Shown: one piece after another, positions 9,007-16,406 of the stretch
Layout: each line of letters opens with the position of its first letter
Position numbering within the stretch: position 1 is the first letter of the stretch
Assembly: GCA_900471485.1 (NCBI GenBank)
Contig: UCEU01000015.1
Span: 1 to 64,000 of the forward strand
Length of the DNA: 64,000 nt
Source of the DNA: Hyphomicrobiales bacterium
Lineage (GTDB): Bacteria > Pseudomonadota > Alphaproteobacteria > Rhizobiales > Rhizobiaceae
Reading direction: 5' to 3'
Notes under the pieces: model-generated
Seen by the model: the letters and a program-made list of their open reading frames with translations, nothing else
The model's database searches: none
Told to the model about the DNA's origin: nothing
Program-made: the position numbers and the translations under genes

Positions 9007-9936
9007 TCAGAGCTTCGGCGCGGCGCCGAGATCAGCGACCTTGGTGGGCTCGGCCTCGCTTGGCTTGTCGCGCTCGATATATTGCTTCACCAGCGCGTCG
9101 CCGACACCGGGATCGGCGAAGTTCCAGATGCCGTTGCGCACGCCCTCGATGATCGCGGCATAGACCGCGAGATCGATCGCCTGGCGGACGGCGAACTGCG
9201 TCGGCTCGTTGCGGGTGACGCCCGCTTCGATCTGCAGCAGCTTGTCGACGGAGACGAACTTGTAGGCATTGGCGTTGATGCCGGCCGAATAGATCGTCTT
9301 GGTCGTGGTGACGCTGGACAGGACCTCGCCGCTCTGCACCGAGACGATGCGGACGCCGACGGTGACGACGTCGCGGCGATACTGAACGTCACCGCCGATG
9401 CCGAGGAAATTGGCGCCGGCGCCACCGGTGATGGTGTTGGCGTCATAGGTCAGAATGCCGCCCTGTACGAGGAGCCCGGCGAAGAGGATCGGGGGCAGGG
9501 GCTTGGCGATGTCCTGGGTGTATTCCTGGCGGGTCGCGCGGATCAGCTGGCGCTCCTGCAGGAGGTCGTTGAGGCCGGTGCGCTCGACCACGGTGAACCA
9601 GTTGCCGTTGCCGGCGCGCTTCAGGGCGTCGATGATCAGGCCCGAACCACCTTGCGTTACGGCGCGCGAGAAGACGGCGACGTTCTCGTTCGGCTCGTTC
9701 TTGCCGGTGAGATCGGGGAACTGGTACACCGCGATGCTGACCTTGCGCTGCGGCGGCGGCAGGTTTTCGAGGTTGATCGCCGTCGGCGACGGGCGCGCCA
9801 CGATCGGGCGCTCCTCGAGCGGCTCGCGCGTCTGGCTGTCCTGGACGCAGCCGGCCAGAATAAGCGTGCCGATCAGTGTCGCCCCGCGAATGCAGGATAT
9901 TACCGGTTTTACAAGATGACGCATGGTACTGTTCAC
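9007..9936 (-). CDS. csgG: CsgG-type curli secretion lipoprotein
   Basis: A 309-aa outer-membrane curli export channel. The signal peptide ends in a lipobox LILAGC with Cys30 as the lipidated residue. KVSIAVYQFPDLTGKNEPNEN, RAVTQGGSGLIIDAL and FTVVERTGLNDLLQERQ are CsgG hallmarks. The GTG at 9936 overlaps the csgF stop (GTGA); the ATG at 9924 would give a shorter signal peptide and is equally plausible. It is the last gene of the curli operon and should form the pore through which both curlins pass. Confidence 0.93.
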   Translation of the reverse strand: MNSTMRHLVKPVISCIRGATLIGTLILAGCVQDSQTREPLEERPIVARPSPTAINLENLPPPQRKVSIAVYQFPDLTGKNEPNENVAVFSRAVTQGGSGLIIDALKRAGNGNWFTVVERTGLNDLLQERQLIRATRQEYTQDIAKPLPPILFAGLLVQGGILTYDANTITGGAGANFLGIGGDVQYRRDVVTVGVRIVSVQSGEVLSSVTTTKTIYSAGINANAYKFVSVDKLLQIEAGVTRNEPTQFAVRQAIDLAVYAAIIEGVRNGIWNFADPGVGDALVKQYIERDKPSEAEPTKVADLGAAPKL

Positions 9937-10352
9937 GGTGCTGCTGGGACGGTGATGTTGGTGACGGAGGTGCCATCGTTGATGGCGATCTGGATCTCGC
10001 CGCCGACGCGCACGAAGGAGATCGTCGTGCCGGCCAGCGTGTAGGTGCCGCTCTGCTGCGCATTGGCGCCGAACAGCGCCTCGGTGATCTGGTTAGCAAG
10101 CGAACCGTAGAGCTGGCTGGTCAGCTGGCTGGCGAAGATCTGGCCGGGTGTGAGCGCGCTCGACAGGCCCGACGAGCGGCCGCTGTTGGTATACTGGTTC
10201 TGGGCCTGGGCCTGCGACAGCATCCAGCTGCCGTTGAGCGGGCTGCCGCCGAAGGCTGGATTGACGGGCTGATAGACCAGCGCGCCGGCGAAAGAGCCAC
10301 ATGCGCTCGCGGAGAACGCAGCGAAGGCTGTTACAAGTACACGCATCCTCAT
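9933..10352 (-). CDS. csgF: CsgF-type curli assembly protein
   Basis: A 139-aa exported protein with a signal peptide (MRMRVLVTAFAAFSASACGSFAGA) and the mature CsgF N-terminus ALVYQPVNPAFGGSPLNGS, which in E. coli plugs into the CsgG pore. The C-terminal part holds beta-rich TYTLAGTTISFVRVGGEIQIAI. It sits between the small curlin and csgG with 2-4 nt spacing or overlap, as expected for co-translation. Confidence 0.92.
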   Translation of the reverse strand: MRMRVLVTAFAAFSASACGSFAGALVYQPVNPAFGGSPLNGSWMLSQAQAQNQYTNSGRSSGLSSALTPGQIFASQLTSQLYGSLANQITEALFGANAQQSGTYTLAGTTISFVRVGGEIQIAINDGTSVTNITVPAAP

Positions 10353-10354
10353 GG

Positions 10355-10861
10355 CTATCTGGTTCCTGCTTGTTGGACGGAGATGGATTTGCCGCTCATT
10401 GTCGTCGACAAGGAGTAGCTGAGGCCGTTGCCGACCTGGCTCTGCGAAATCGTGTTGTTGCTGCCTGTCAGGTTCAGGCTGTAGCTGTTGGAATTGCCGA
10501 CCTGCTGTGTCGAGACGGTATTGGCATTGCCTGTGAGCGTCAGCGCCGAGACATTGTTGTCGCCGACCTGCGTCTGCGATGTGGTATTGGCATAGCCGAG
10601 CTGGATGACCGAGGTCACGTTGCCCTGGCCGGTCTGGCTGACGCTGGCGGAATTGTAGCCGGAGCCGATCGGCTGCGGTCTCGCCATGGCGTCGGGGGCG
10701 GCATCGGGTGCGCCACCGCTGGGAGTGACCAGGTAGGACGAGATGTCGGTGTAATCCGAGCTCGCGACCTCGGCCTCCTGGGCCATGGCGCCGGTCAGCG
10801 TCAACATGGAAGCGAAGGCGGCGATGGCGATCGCGCGAAGAGAAATCATGGTGCTCATCAT
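10355..10861 (-). CDS. small curlin-repeat protein (CsgA/CsgB-like)
   Basis: A 168-aa secreted amyloid subunit: signal peptide to about residue 28 (ALTGAMAQ-type cleavage), a short linker rich in Pro/Ala, then about five curlin repeats of the S-x5-Q-x-G-x-x-N type (SASVSQTGQGN, TSQTQVGDNN, VSTQQVGNSN, ISQSQVGNG, ISVQQAG). The size is close to E. coli CsgA/CsgB; whether it is the nucleator or a major subunit cannot be told. Its ATG overlaps the csgH stop (ATGA). Confidence 0.88.
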   Translation of the reverse strand: MMSTMISLRAIAIAAFASMLTLTGAMAQEAEVASSDYTDISSYLVTPSGGAPDAAPDAMARPQPIGSGYNSASVSQTGQGNVTSVIQLGYANTTSQTQVGDNNVSALTLTGNANTVSTQQVGNSNSYSLNLTGSNNTISQSQVGNGLSYSLSTTMSGKSISVQQAGTR

Positions 10862-11181
10862 TCGGAAATCTCGTCGAAATCGCAGCTGAATTTCTGGCCG
10901 AGGCCTTCGCCGGTCAGCCGGGCGCGCACGCGCGTTCCCTTGCGGAAATCGGTCGAGCTCTGGCCGGCGCCAACCGTCTCGCCGACGGAGAGGCTGAAAT
11001 TGCCGGATTGCTGGATGGAGGAACTGCCGCTCTTGCCTTCCTTCTTCATCTCGAAGATGTAGCGGCCGCTGGCAGGCGAAATGCTGATGATCTTGCCGTG
11101 CACGTTGATCGTGCCGCGCGACTTGTCGGCCTCGATCTGGCAGGAAATGACGGGCGGAGACCCGGTATCGACAGCATCCAT
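10858..11181 (-). CDS. csgH: CsgH-type curli assembly modulator
   Basis: A 107-aa protein resembling alphaproteobacterial CsgH, a CsgC-fold inhibitor of premature curlin aggregation: CQIEADKSRGTINV, SGRYIFEMKKEGKSGSSSIQQSGNFSLSVGE and FRKGTRVRARL. Start at 11181 has GAGGGAG upstream. With this start there is no signal peptide, and no better upstream start exists in frame because that DNA encodes the end of the large curlin. A periplasmic role (known for CsgC) would need another export route. Confidence 0.82.
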   Translation of the reverse strand: MDAVDTGSPPVISCQIEADKSRGTINVHGKIISISPASGRYIFEMKKEGKSGSSSIQQSGNFSLSVGETVGAGQSSTDFRKGTRVRARLTGEGLGQKFSCDFDEISE

Positions 11182-11248
11182 CGCGCACTTCTCCCTCAGT
11201 GCATTTCGGGAAGGAGGCGAGGCGCGAACGCCTCGCCTGTGGGCTGTG

Positions 11249-12571
11249 TTAGTTCTGCTGGATGACAGCCTGGTTGCTGTTGCCGGTTTGAGCGACGGTC
11301 GAGGCGTTGGCATTGCCCCCCTGCGCGACGGTGAGCGCGTTGTTGGCACCCGACTGAGCATACCAGGAGTTGTTGCCATTGCCGTCCTGGGTAACGCTGG
11401 CGACGTTCGCCGCACCGGTCCAGCCGCCGGACTGTATGCCGGTGCTGTTATTGCCGTTGCCTTCCTGCGTGATTGTCGCGCTCGCTACGCCGTACTGGTT
11501 GTTGTACAGGTAGTTGCCCGTGCCGCCGTACTGCTTCGCCACCAGCTTGCTGTCGGGGCCATCCTGGAAGTTATAGGCCTTCTGCCACGAATTGCTCTGA
11601 TAGAAATCAGCGGTTGCGCCGGTGCCGGATTGGGTTGTCGAGATGAAGTTCGACGAATCCTTTTGCAGGCCGGTTACCGTATTGTTCGTGCCGGTCTGTG
11701 AATTGACCAGCTTCTGCGACGTGCCCTTCTGGACAAAGGGAACCGTCGTGTGGGTCAGGCCACTGACCTTGCCGAGCGAGTTTCCATAGCCAGACTGGTA
11801 GGAATCGATGTTATTCGTGTTGCCGTCCTGCCAGACAGCGGCCGTCTGCTTCTGGCCGTCCTGACCGAGCGTGATCGTGTTCCAGCTGCCGCCGCCCTGG
11901 ATCGCATAGGCGAAGTCGGAGCTCGATGCGCCATAGACACCCTGCTTGATGGTGATCGTGCCGTTCGAAGCGTTGTCAGATGGGAAAACCTGGTTGGAAT
12001 AACCGCCCGGGATATGCTCGTCGGAACCGGAGAACGACTGGCGCACCACAGCTTGCGAGTTGTCGCCAACCTGCTGCACGCTCGTGGTGTTGTTGGAGCC
12101 GCCCTGCTTGATGTTGAAGTCGTTGCTGTTGCCGTATTCAACAACCGAGATTTGTCCCGCGCTGCCGCCCTGGGCGATCCCGCCCTTGGGAGAATCGTAG
12201 TTGTTGATCAGTCCTACATTGCCGTTGTTGGTGCCGACCTGCAGGAGATCGACGTTGCCGCCGGTGCCCCACTGCGCGATTTCAGCATTATTGTATGTGC
12301 CGGACTGCTTGGCGTTTCCAAGGCCGCCGACCTTGTTTGAGCTGCCCCACTGGTTGATCTTGACCGTGTTGCTACCGTAGCCGGCGCCATTTTCCTGGAT
12401 GAACGGGTTGGCAGCGCTTGTGCCGACGAAGTTGTTTACATTGCTCTGCTTGATATTGGCCTTCTGGTTGTCACCAGATTGGCCGAGATAAACAGTATTG
12501 CTTCCCGCAAACGCTGTAGAAGCAAAAATAATACTCAACGCTGTAGTCGACGCGAAAACAATCCCTCTCAT
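11249..12571 (-). CDS. large curlin-repeat protein
   Basis: A 440-aa secreted protein: signal peptide MRGIVFASTTALSIIFASTAFAG, then many curlin-like repeats (NTVYLGQSGDNQ, FNIKQGGSNNTTSVQQVGDN, ASVTQDGNGNNSWYAQSGANN) rich in Gln, Asn, Gly and Ser and almost free of Lys. It is about three times the length of E. coli CsgA, so it should form a much longer beta-solenoid. AGGAGGGA lies 6 nt before the ATG. First gene of the curli operon; likely the major or a structural fibre subunit. Confidence 0.88.
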   Translation of the reverse strand: MRGIVFASTTALSIIFASTAFAGSNTVYLGQSGDNQKANIKQSNVNNFVGTSAANPFIQENGAGYGSNTVKINQWGSSNKVGGLGNAKQSGTYNNAEIAQWGTGGNVDLLQVGTNNGNVGLINNYDSPKGGIAQGGSAGQISVVEYGNSNDFNIKQGGSNNTTSVQQVGDNSQAVVRQSFSGSDEHIPGGYSNQVFPSDNASNGTITIKQGVYGASSSDFAYAIQGGGSWNTITLGQDGQKQTAAVWQDGNTNNIDSYQSGYGNSLGKVSGLTHTTVPFVQKGTSQKLVNSQTGTNNTVTGLQKDSSNFISTTQSGTGATADFYQSNSWQKAYNFQDGPDSKLVAKQYGGTGNYLYNNQYGVASATITQEGNGNNSTGIQSGGWTGAANVASVTQDGNGNNSWYAQSGANNALTVAQGGNANASTVAQTGNSNQAVIQQN

Positions 12572-12868
12572 TACAAGTCCCTCCTGTTTCGAACGATCTG
12601 GTTGAACCCATACTCACGGGTGCCGTAACTTCGCCTCTGATGCGAAATGATACAGTCGAAACATTCCTTTCACGGTTGCATTTATTAAGCAATAGTTAAT
12701 CAATGGCAATTTTCATGTATAGAAAAGAATCTATTTTGAGTCTGATAAAAGCAACACATATTCACGAAGAATCAATCTGACACTTATGGAAACTATTGCT
12801 ATAAGTATTTCCGGTTGCGGCCATTTGTACCATGACGGTATCGTGACTATGCAATTACGGGGGGAAGC
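12572..12868. promoter_or_regulatory. AT-rich divergent upstream region of the curli operon
   Basis: The stretch 12660-12800 is markedly AT-rich compared with its surroundings and should hold the curli promoter (minus) and that of the plus-strand secreted protein. An imperfect dyad ACTTAT / ATAAGT spans 12782-12806. No CsgD/LuxR-type regulator gene lies nearby. Confidence 0.45.
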
Positions 12869-13600
12869 GTGCGTAAGGTGATGTTTATTGGTGTGGCGAG
12901 CGGATTGTCTGTTGCGTTGTCGTTGCTGGCGGCCGGAACGGTGCTGGCGCAGGCGGCGGCGCCGCAAGGTGGAGGAGCCCAGCCGCCGGCGGCTGCAAAT
13001 GCAACTCCAGCGGCTGAAAACAATGCGCCTCCGGCGCCGGCCTCCGGGCAGGGCTGCGATGCGGCCTGCGTGGTGGCGAACATGGACCGCGCGGCGCCTG
13101 CCTGCGCGCGCGCCATCGAGATGGTCGCACCGATCGATTTCGACTGGCTCAACCGTCCCTTCACCGGCATTTTCCAGGAGGCGGATCCGGCGGGCGGCAC
13201 GAGCCCGCTTGTTATCTATCGCGGCGATTCCATCCGGTTCCTGACGGCGCGCGGGCAATGGATGCGGCAAACCTACGAGTGCCCCTTCGATGTCAGCGCC
13301 GGGGCGATCGGGCCGGTCAAGGTGCGGTCCGGGCGCATCGGCCAGCCATTGCCCGCAGAAGCGGCTGCAGCGCCGAGACCGGCGCCGCCCAATGCCGGCA
13401 ACCGCAAGGTCGAGGGGAAGGTGGACGGCAAGGCGCTCGCAGCCGCCATCTCGCAGGCGGTGCAGGCGCAGAACCAGCAGGCCAAGCAGGGACAGGGCGG
13501 CGCCAAGCCGCCACGGCCGGCGGCAAAGCAGACGCTCAAGATCAAGCCGGGAGAGGTTAGCCCGGTCGAGGTCGAACAGATGGATATGGGTGCCCAATAG
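12869..13600 (+). CDS. secreted Ala/Pro/Gln-rich hypothetical protein
   Basis: A 243-aa protein with a signal peptide (MRKVMFIGVASGLSVALSLLAAGTVLAQA), an Ala/Pro-rich linker (to residue 60), a compact middle with four cysteines (GCDAACVVANM, APACARA, YECPFD) and a Gln/Ala/Lys-rich tail. Not assigned to a family; two disulfides look possible. A GTG start at 12869 follows GGGGGA. Divergent from the curli operon, which may or may not imply a shared process. Confidence 0.7.
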   Translation: MRKVMFIGVASGLSVALSLLAAGTVLAQAAAPQGGGAQPPAAANATPAAENNAPPAPASGQGCDAACVVANMDRAAPACARAIEMVAPIDFDWLNRPFTGIFQEADPAGGTSPLVIYRGDSIRFLTARGQWMRQTYECPFDVSAGAIGPVKVRSGRIGQPLPAEAAAAPRPAPPNAGNRKVEGKVDGKALAAAISQAVQAQNQQAKQGQGGAKPPRPAAKQTLKIKPGEVSPVEVEQMDMGAQ

Positions 13601-13626
13601 ACCGAGGCGCCAGCGCACCGGCAACA

Positions 13627-13656
13627 AAAAACCTCCGGTGGTCGCCGGAGGTTTTT
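13627..13656. terminator. bidirectional rho-independent terminator
   Basis: A perfect 12-bp stem AAAAACCTCCGG / CCGGAGGTTTTT with loop TGGTCG. A-run and T-run on the two sides let it serve both the secreted-protein gene (plus) and the DEAD-box helicase gene (minus). Confidence 0.9.
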
Positions 13657-13710
13657 CGGTTTCCGGGCGGCGGTGTTTTCCGCCGTCCTTATTCACTCAG
13701 GGCGAAGCGC

Positions 13711-15390
13711 TCAGGCGCGTTCGCGGCGCTGGCCGCCATTGCCGCCGCGCGAGGGGCCGCCACGGCGCTTGCCACCGTTGCCTTCGCGACGCTCGCCGCC
13801 ACCGTTGCCGGTGTGCTGGCCGCGATCCTCGCCGTGCTTGCGGCCGGGACGGCCGTGCGCATTGCGGGCGCCGCCGCCGGGCTGGTGACGGTTGGCGTCA
13901 CCATGAGCGTGGTTTCCGTGCTGGGGACGCTGCTGCTTGCGGGCCTGGCCTGCGCCACGGAAATCCGAGGTCGAGGCGAGATCGTTGTCAGGGCCTGCCG
14001 TGACCGGCGCGACTTCGCCGCGACGCTGGCCGCGGAAATCCTCGTTGCGCTGCGTCTGGCGTTCCGGACGCGGACGACGCTCGCGGCGTTCCTCGTTGGC
14101 GCGGACTTCGTCGCCAGCCTCGGGGCGCGGACGGCGCTCGGGGCGGCCGGCGCGGGCGTTGCCACGACCTTCACCGCCGCGACCTTCACCGCCACGACCC
14201 TGGCCCTGGCCACGGTGGCCATTGCCGCTGCCGCGCTTCGGCGCCGCGTTCATGTTGGCCGGGGCTTCGCCAGAGGCAACCGCGATCGAGATGTTCATCA
14301 GGCGCTCGATGTCGCGCAGCAGACGGGTCTCATCCGGTGCGCAGAAAGCGATCGCGATGCCGTCGCGGCCGGCGCGCGCCGTACGGCCGATACGGTGGAC
14401 GTAGGCGTCGGGTACTTCAGGCAGATCGTAGTTGTAGACGTGGCTGACAGCCGGGATGTCGATGCCGCGTGCGGCGACGTCGGTCGCGATCAGCGTCTTG
14501 ATATCGCCGTCCTTGAAGGCCTTCAGCGCGCGCTCGCGCTGACCCTGGCTCTTGTTGCCGTGGATCGAGGCGACGGAGTAGCCGACATGCTCGAGATGCT
14601 TCATCAGCTTCTCGGCGCCATGCTTGGTGCGCAGGAAGACGATGGCGCGGCCATCGGGGTTCTCGGAGAGCGACTTCTTGAGAAGATCGGTTTTGTCGTT
14701 CTTGCCGTTGACGAAGTGAACATACTGCTCGACCTTGTCGGCAGCCTTGCCCGGAGGAGTCACTTCGACCTTGACTGGATCGGTCAGGAAGTCGGCGGCG
14801 AGATCGGCGATCGCCTTCGGCATGGTGGCGGAGAAGAGCATCGTCTGGCGACGCTTCGGCACCATCTTGGAGATCTTGCGCAGATCATGCACGAAGCCGA
14901 GGTCGAGCATCTGGTCGGCTTCGTCGAGCACGAGGTAGCGCACGGCGGTGAGGCCGATGGCGCGGCGGGCGACGAGATCGAGCAGGCGGCCGGGGGTGGC
15001 GACCAGGATGTCGGTGCCCTTTTCAAGCTGCAGCTGCTGCTTGTTGATCGACACGCCGCCGACGACGACGTTGATGCGCAGATGCGACTTGCGCAGGAAG
15101 TTCTTCAGGTTCTGGGCGATCTGGTTCACCAGTTCGCGAGTCGGCGCCAGGATGAGCGTACGGGTGGTACGGTTGTCGGGGCGGCGTTCTTCCGGGATCA
15201 GCTTTTCGATCAGCGGCAGGCCGAATGCGGCCGTCTTGCCGGTGCCGGTCTGGGCGAGGCCGATCAGGTCGCGGCCTTCGAGAAGAAGTGGGATCGCCTT
15301 TTCCTGGATGGGGGTCGGCTTTTCGATGCCGAGCTGGAACAGTGTGGCGACGATCGGCTTGGAGACACCAAGCGATTCAAAATTGGTCAA
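13711..15390 (-). CDS. DEAD-box RNA helicase (RhlE-like)
   Basis: A 559-aa ATP-dependent RNA helicase. Visible motifs: Q motif (PTPIQEKAIP), Walker A AQTGTGKT (46-53), PTRELVNQIA, VLDEADQML, SATMP, then DVAARGIDIP and HRIGRTARAG in the second RecA domain. Beyond about residue 380 comes a long basic Arg/Gly/Glu/Asn-rich tail (RGGEGRGGEGRGNARAG and similar) typical of RNA-annealing extensions. Likely in ribosome assembly or cold adaptation. The long 5' gap ahead of it may hold a regulated leader. Confidence 0.95.
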   Translation of the reverse strand: MTNFESLGVSKPIVATLFQLGIEKPTPIQEKAIPLLLEGRDLIGLAQTGTGKTAAFGLPLIEKLIPEERRPDNRTTRTLILAPTRELVNQIAQNLKNFLRKSHLRINVVVGGVSINKQQLQLEKGTDILVATPGRLLDLVARRAIGLTAVRYLVLDEADQMLDLGFVHDLRKISKMVPKRRQTMLFSATMPKAIADLAADFLTDPVKVEVTPPGKAADKVEQYVHFVNGKNDKTDLLKKSLSENPDGRAIVFLRTKHGAEKLMKHLEHVGYSVASIHGNKSQGQRERALKAFKDGDIKTLIATDVAARGIDIPAVSHVYNYDLPEVPDAYVHRIGRTARAGRDGIAIAFCAPDETRLLRDIERLMNISIAVASGEAPANMNAAPKRGSGNGHRGQGQGRGGEGRGGEGRGNARAGRPERRPRPEAGDEVRANEERRERRPRPERQTQRNEDFRGQRRGEVAPVTAGPDNDLASTSDFRGAGQARKQQRPQHGNHAHGDANRHQPGGGARNAHGRPGRKHGEDRGQHTGNGGGERREGNGGKRRGGPSRGGNGGQRRERA

Positions 15391-15740
15391 GTCATAACCT
15401 TTTCAGGGGCGCCAAAACAATACCGCCGGAACGCGGGTTTGCGGTCCGGTGTTACTCTGGCGTCAAGAACCCCGCGTGAAGTGGGAACTTGTCTTGTTGG
15501 AAAAAGCTTTCCAGCGCTTCTGCCGCGTCTTCTAGATGCGGTCCATTCGAAATGCGCTTTTGCCCTTCTTCCTGCATCCTATTTACTGGCAGGGGCACGC
15601 TCACGCGGCGGCCGGAAGGTGAAAGCTGGCCTGCATTTGGTCCAGTTCGCCCGGAAAGTCAAGGGTGGGGCCGCATAAAGCTCCGCCCCGGCGACGTCTT
15701 GGCGCGGCGCCGGGTACCAGAATCCGATTGCCGGGCTGCG
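15391..15740. other. intergenic region upstream of the helicase gene
   Basis: About 350 bases between two minus-strand genes. It should contain the helicase promoter and leader plus the end of the Tyr-rich gene. No ORF with a good start, no clear terminator with a T run, and no recognised RNA family was seen. Confidence 0.4.
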
Positions 15741-16154
15741 TCAGCGGCAGACGCGCACGGTGTAATAACCGCCACCTCGATCGTAGCGCCGTTCGACGTG
15801 ACAGTAGCCATATGGCCGGTAGTAGCTGTAGGGCCGGTAATAGCTCGGATAATAGGGCCGATAGTAGGGCCTGTAGTACGGCCGATAATAGGGACGAGCG
15901 TAGCCCCTGTAGTAGCCGTCGTAATAGACCTGCGCGTATGGACGATAGTAGGGTCCATAGGCCGGGTAGTCATAGGCGGGATAGATCGGCGGTACGGCCT
16001 GCGTCAGAAGCGCGCCGCCAATCGCGCCTACCGCGATGCCGCCCCAGAAGGCTTCGTCCGAGCCCGCATTCGCGGGCGTCGCCGTTACCAGGGGGGCTGC
16101 TGTCAGTGTCAATGCAATCAGGCCCGCCGCCATGCTTTTATGAAGAACGGACAT
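15741..16154 (-). CDS. exported Tyr/Pro/Arg-rich repeat protein
   Basis: A 137-aa protein with a signal peptide (MSVLHKSMAAGLIALTLTAAPLVTATPANA), a short Gly/Ala hydrophobic stretch (FWGGIAVGAIGGALLTQA) and then YYRPYYRPYY-type repeats in residues 60-115, ending GYCHVERRYDRGGGYYTVRVCR. Two cysteines near the end could pair. Similar Tyr-rich proteins with the C-terminal VRVC motif are common in Rhizobiales and of unknown function. AAAGGAAA precedes the ATG. Confidence 0.8.
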   Translation of the reverse strand: MSVLHKSMAAGLIALTLTAAPLVTATPANAGSDEAFWGGIAVGAIGGALLTQAVPPIYPAYDYPAYGPYYRPYAQVYYDGYYRGYARPYYRPYYRPYYRPYYPSYYRPYSYYRPYGYCHVERRYDRGGGYYTVRVCR

Positions 16155-16406
16155 GCTCGTTTCCTTTCATCGACGAGGCTTGGTTCGAAGGTCGTCAACA
16201 GGATCCGCGTCAATCACTGCGGACACCAGGAATATGGCGCGGTGGCGCTGAAATTCATCGCGCCTGGAGATCACGTTTCAAGATTTGCCTCGGACTGAGG
16301 CGCCGTATTCGTCGGGCGCCACGATCATCATGGTTAAAGCCTTGTTAAAGCCCTGGCCGCTATAGTCGTTGCGAAGCACAATTCCTTTTCAGCAGGAGCA
16401 CATTTC

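Noticed and set aside
8791-10044. A 417-codon plus-strand open frame
   Set aside because: Antisense to csgG and csgF, both clear family members.
13813-15678. A 621-codon plus-strand open frame
   Set aside because: Antisense to the DEAD-box helicase with all helicase motifs; its composition (Ala/Gly/Arg/Asp) is that of a shadow frame.
15800-15960. Short regularly spaced DNA repeats that could suggest a CRISPR-like array
   Set aside because: They are codon repeats of the Tyr-Arg-Pro segment of an exported protein; there are no unique spacers.
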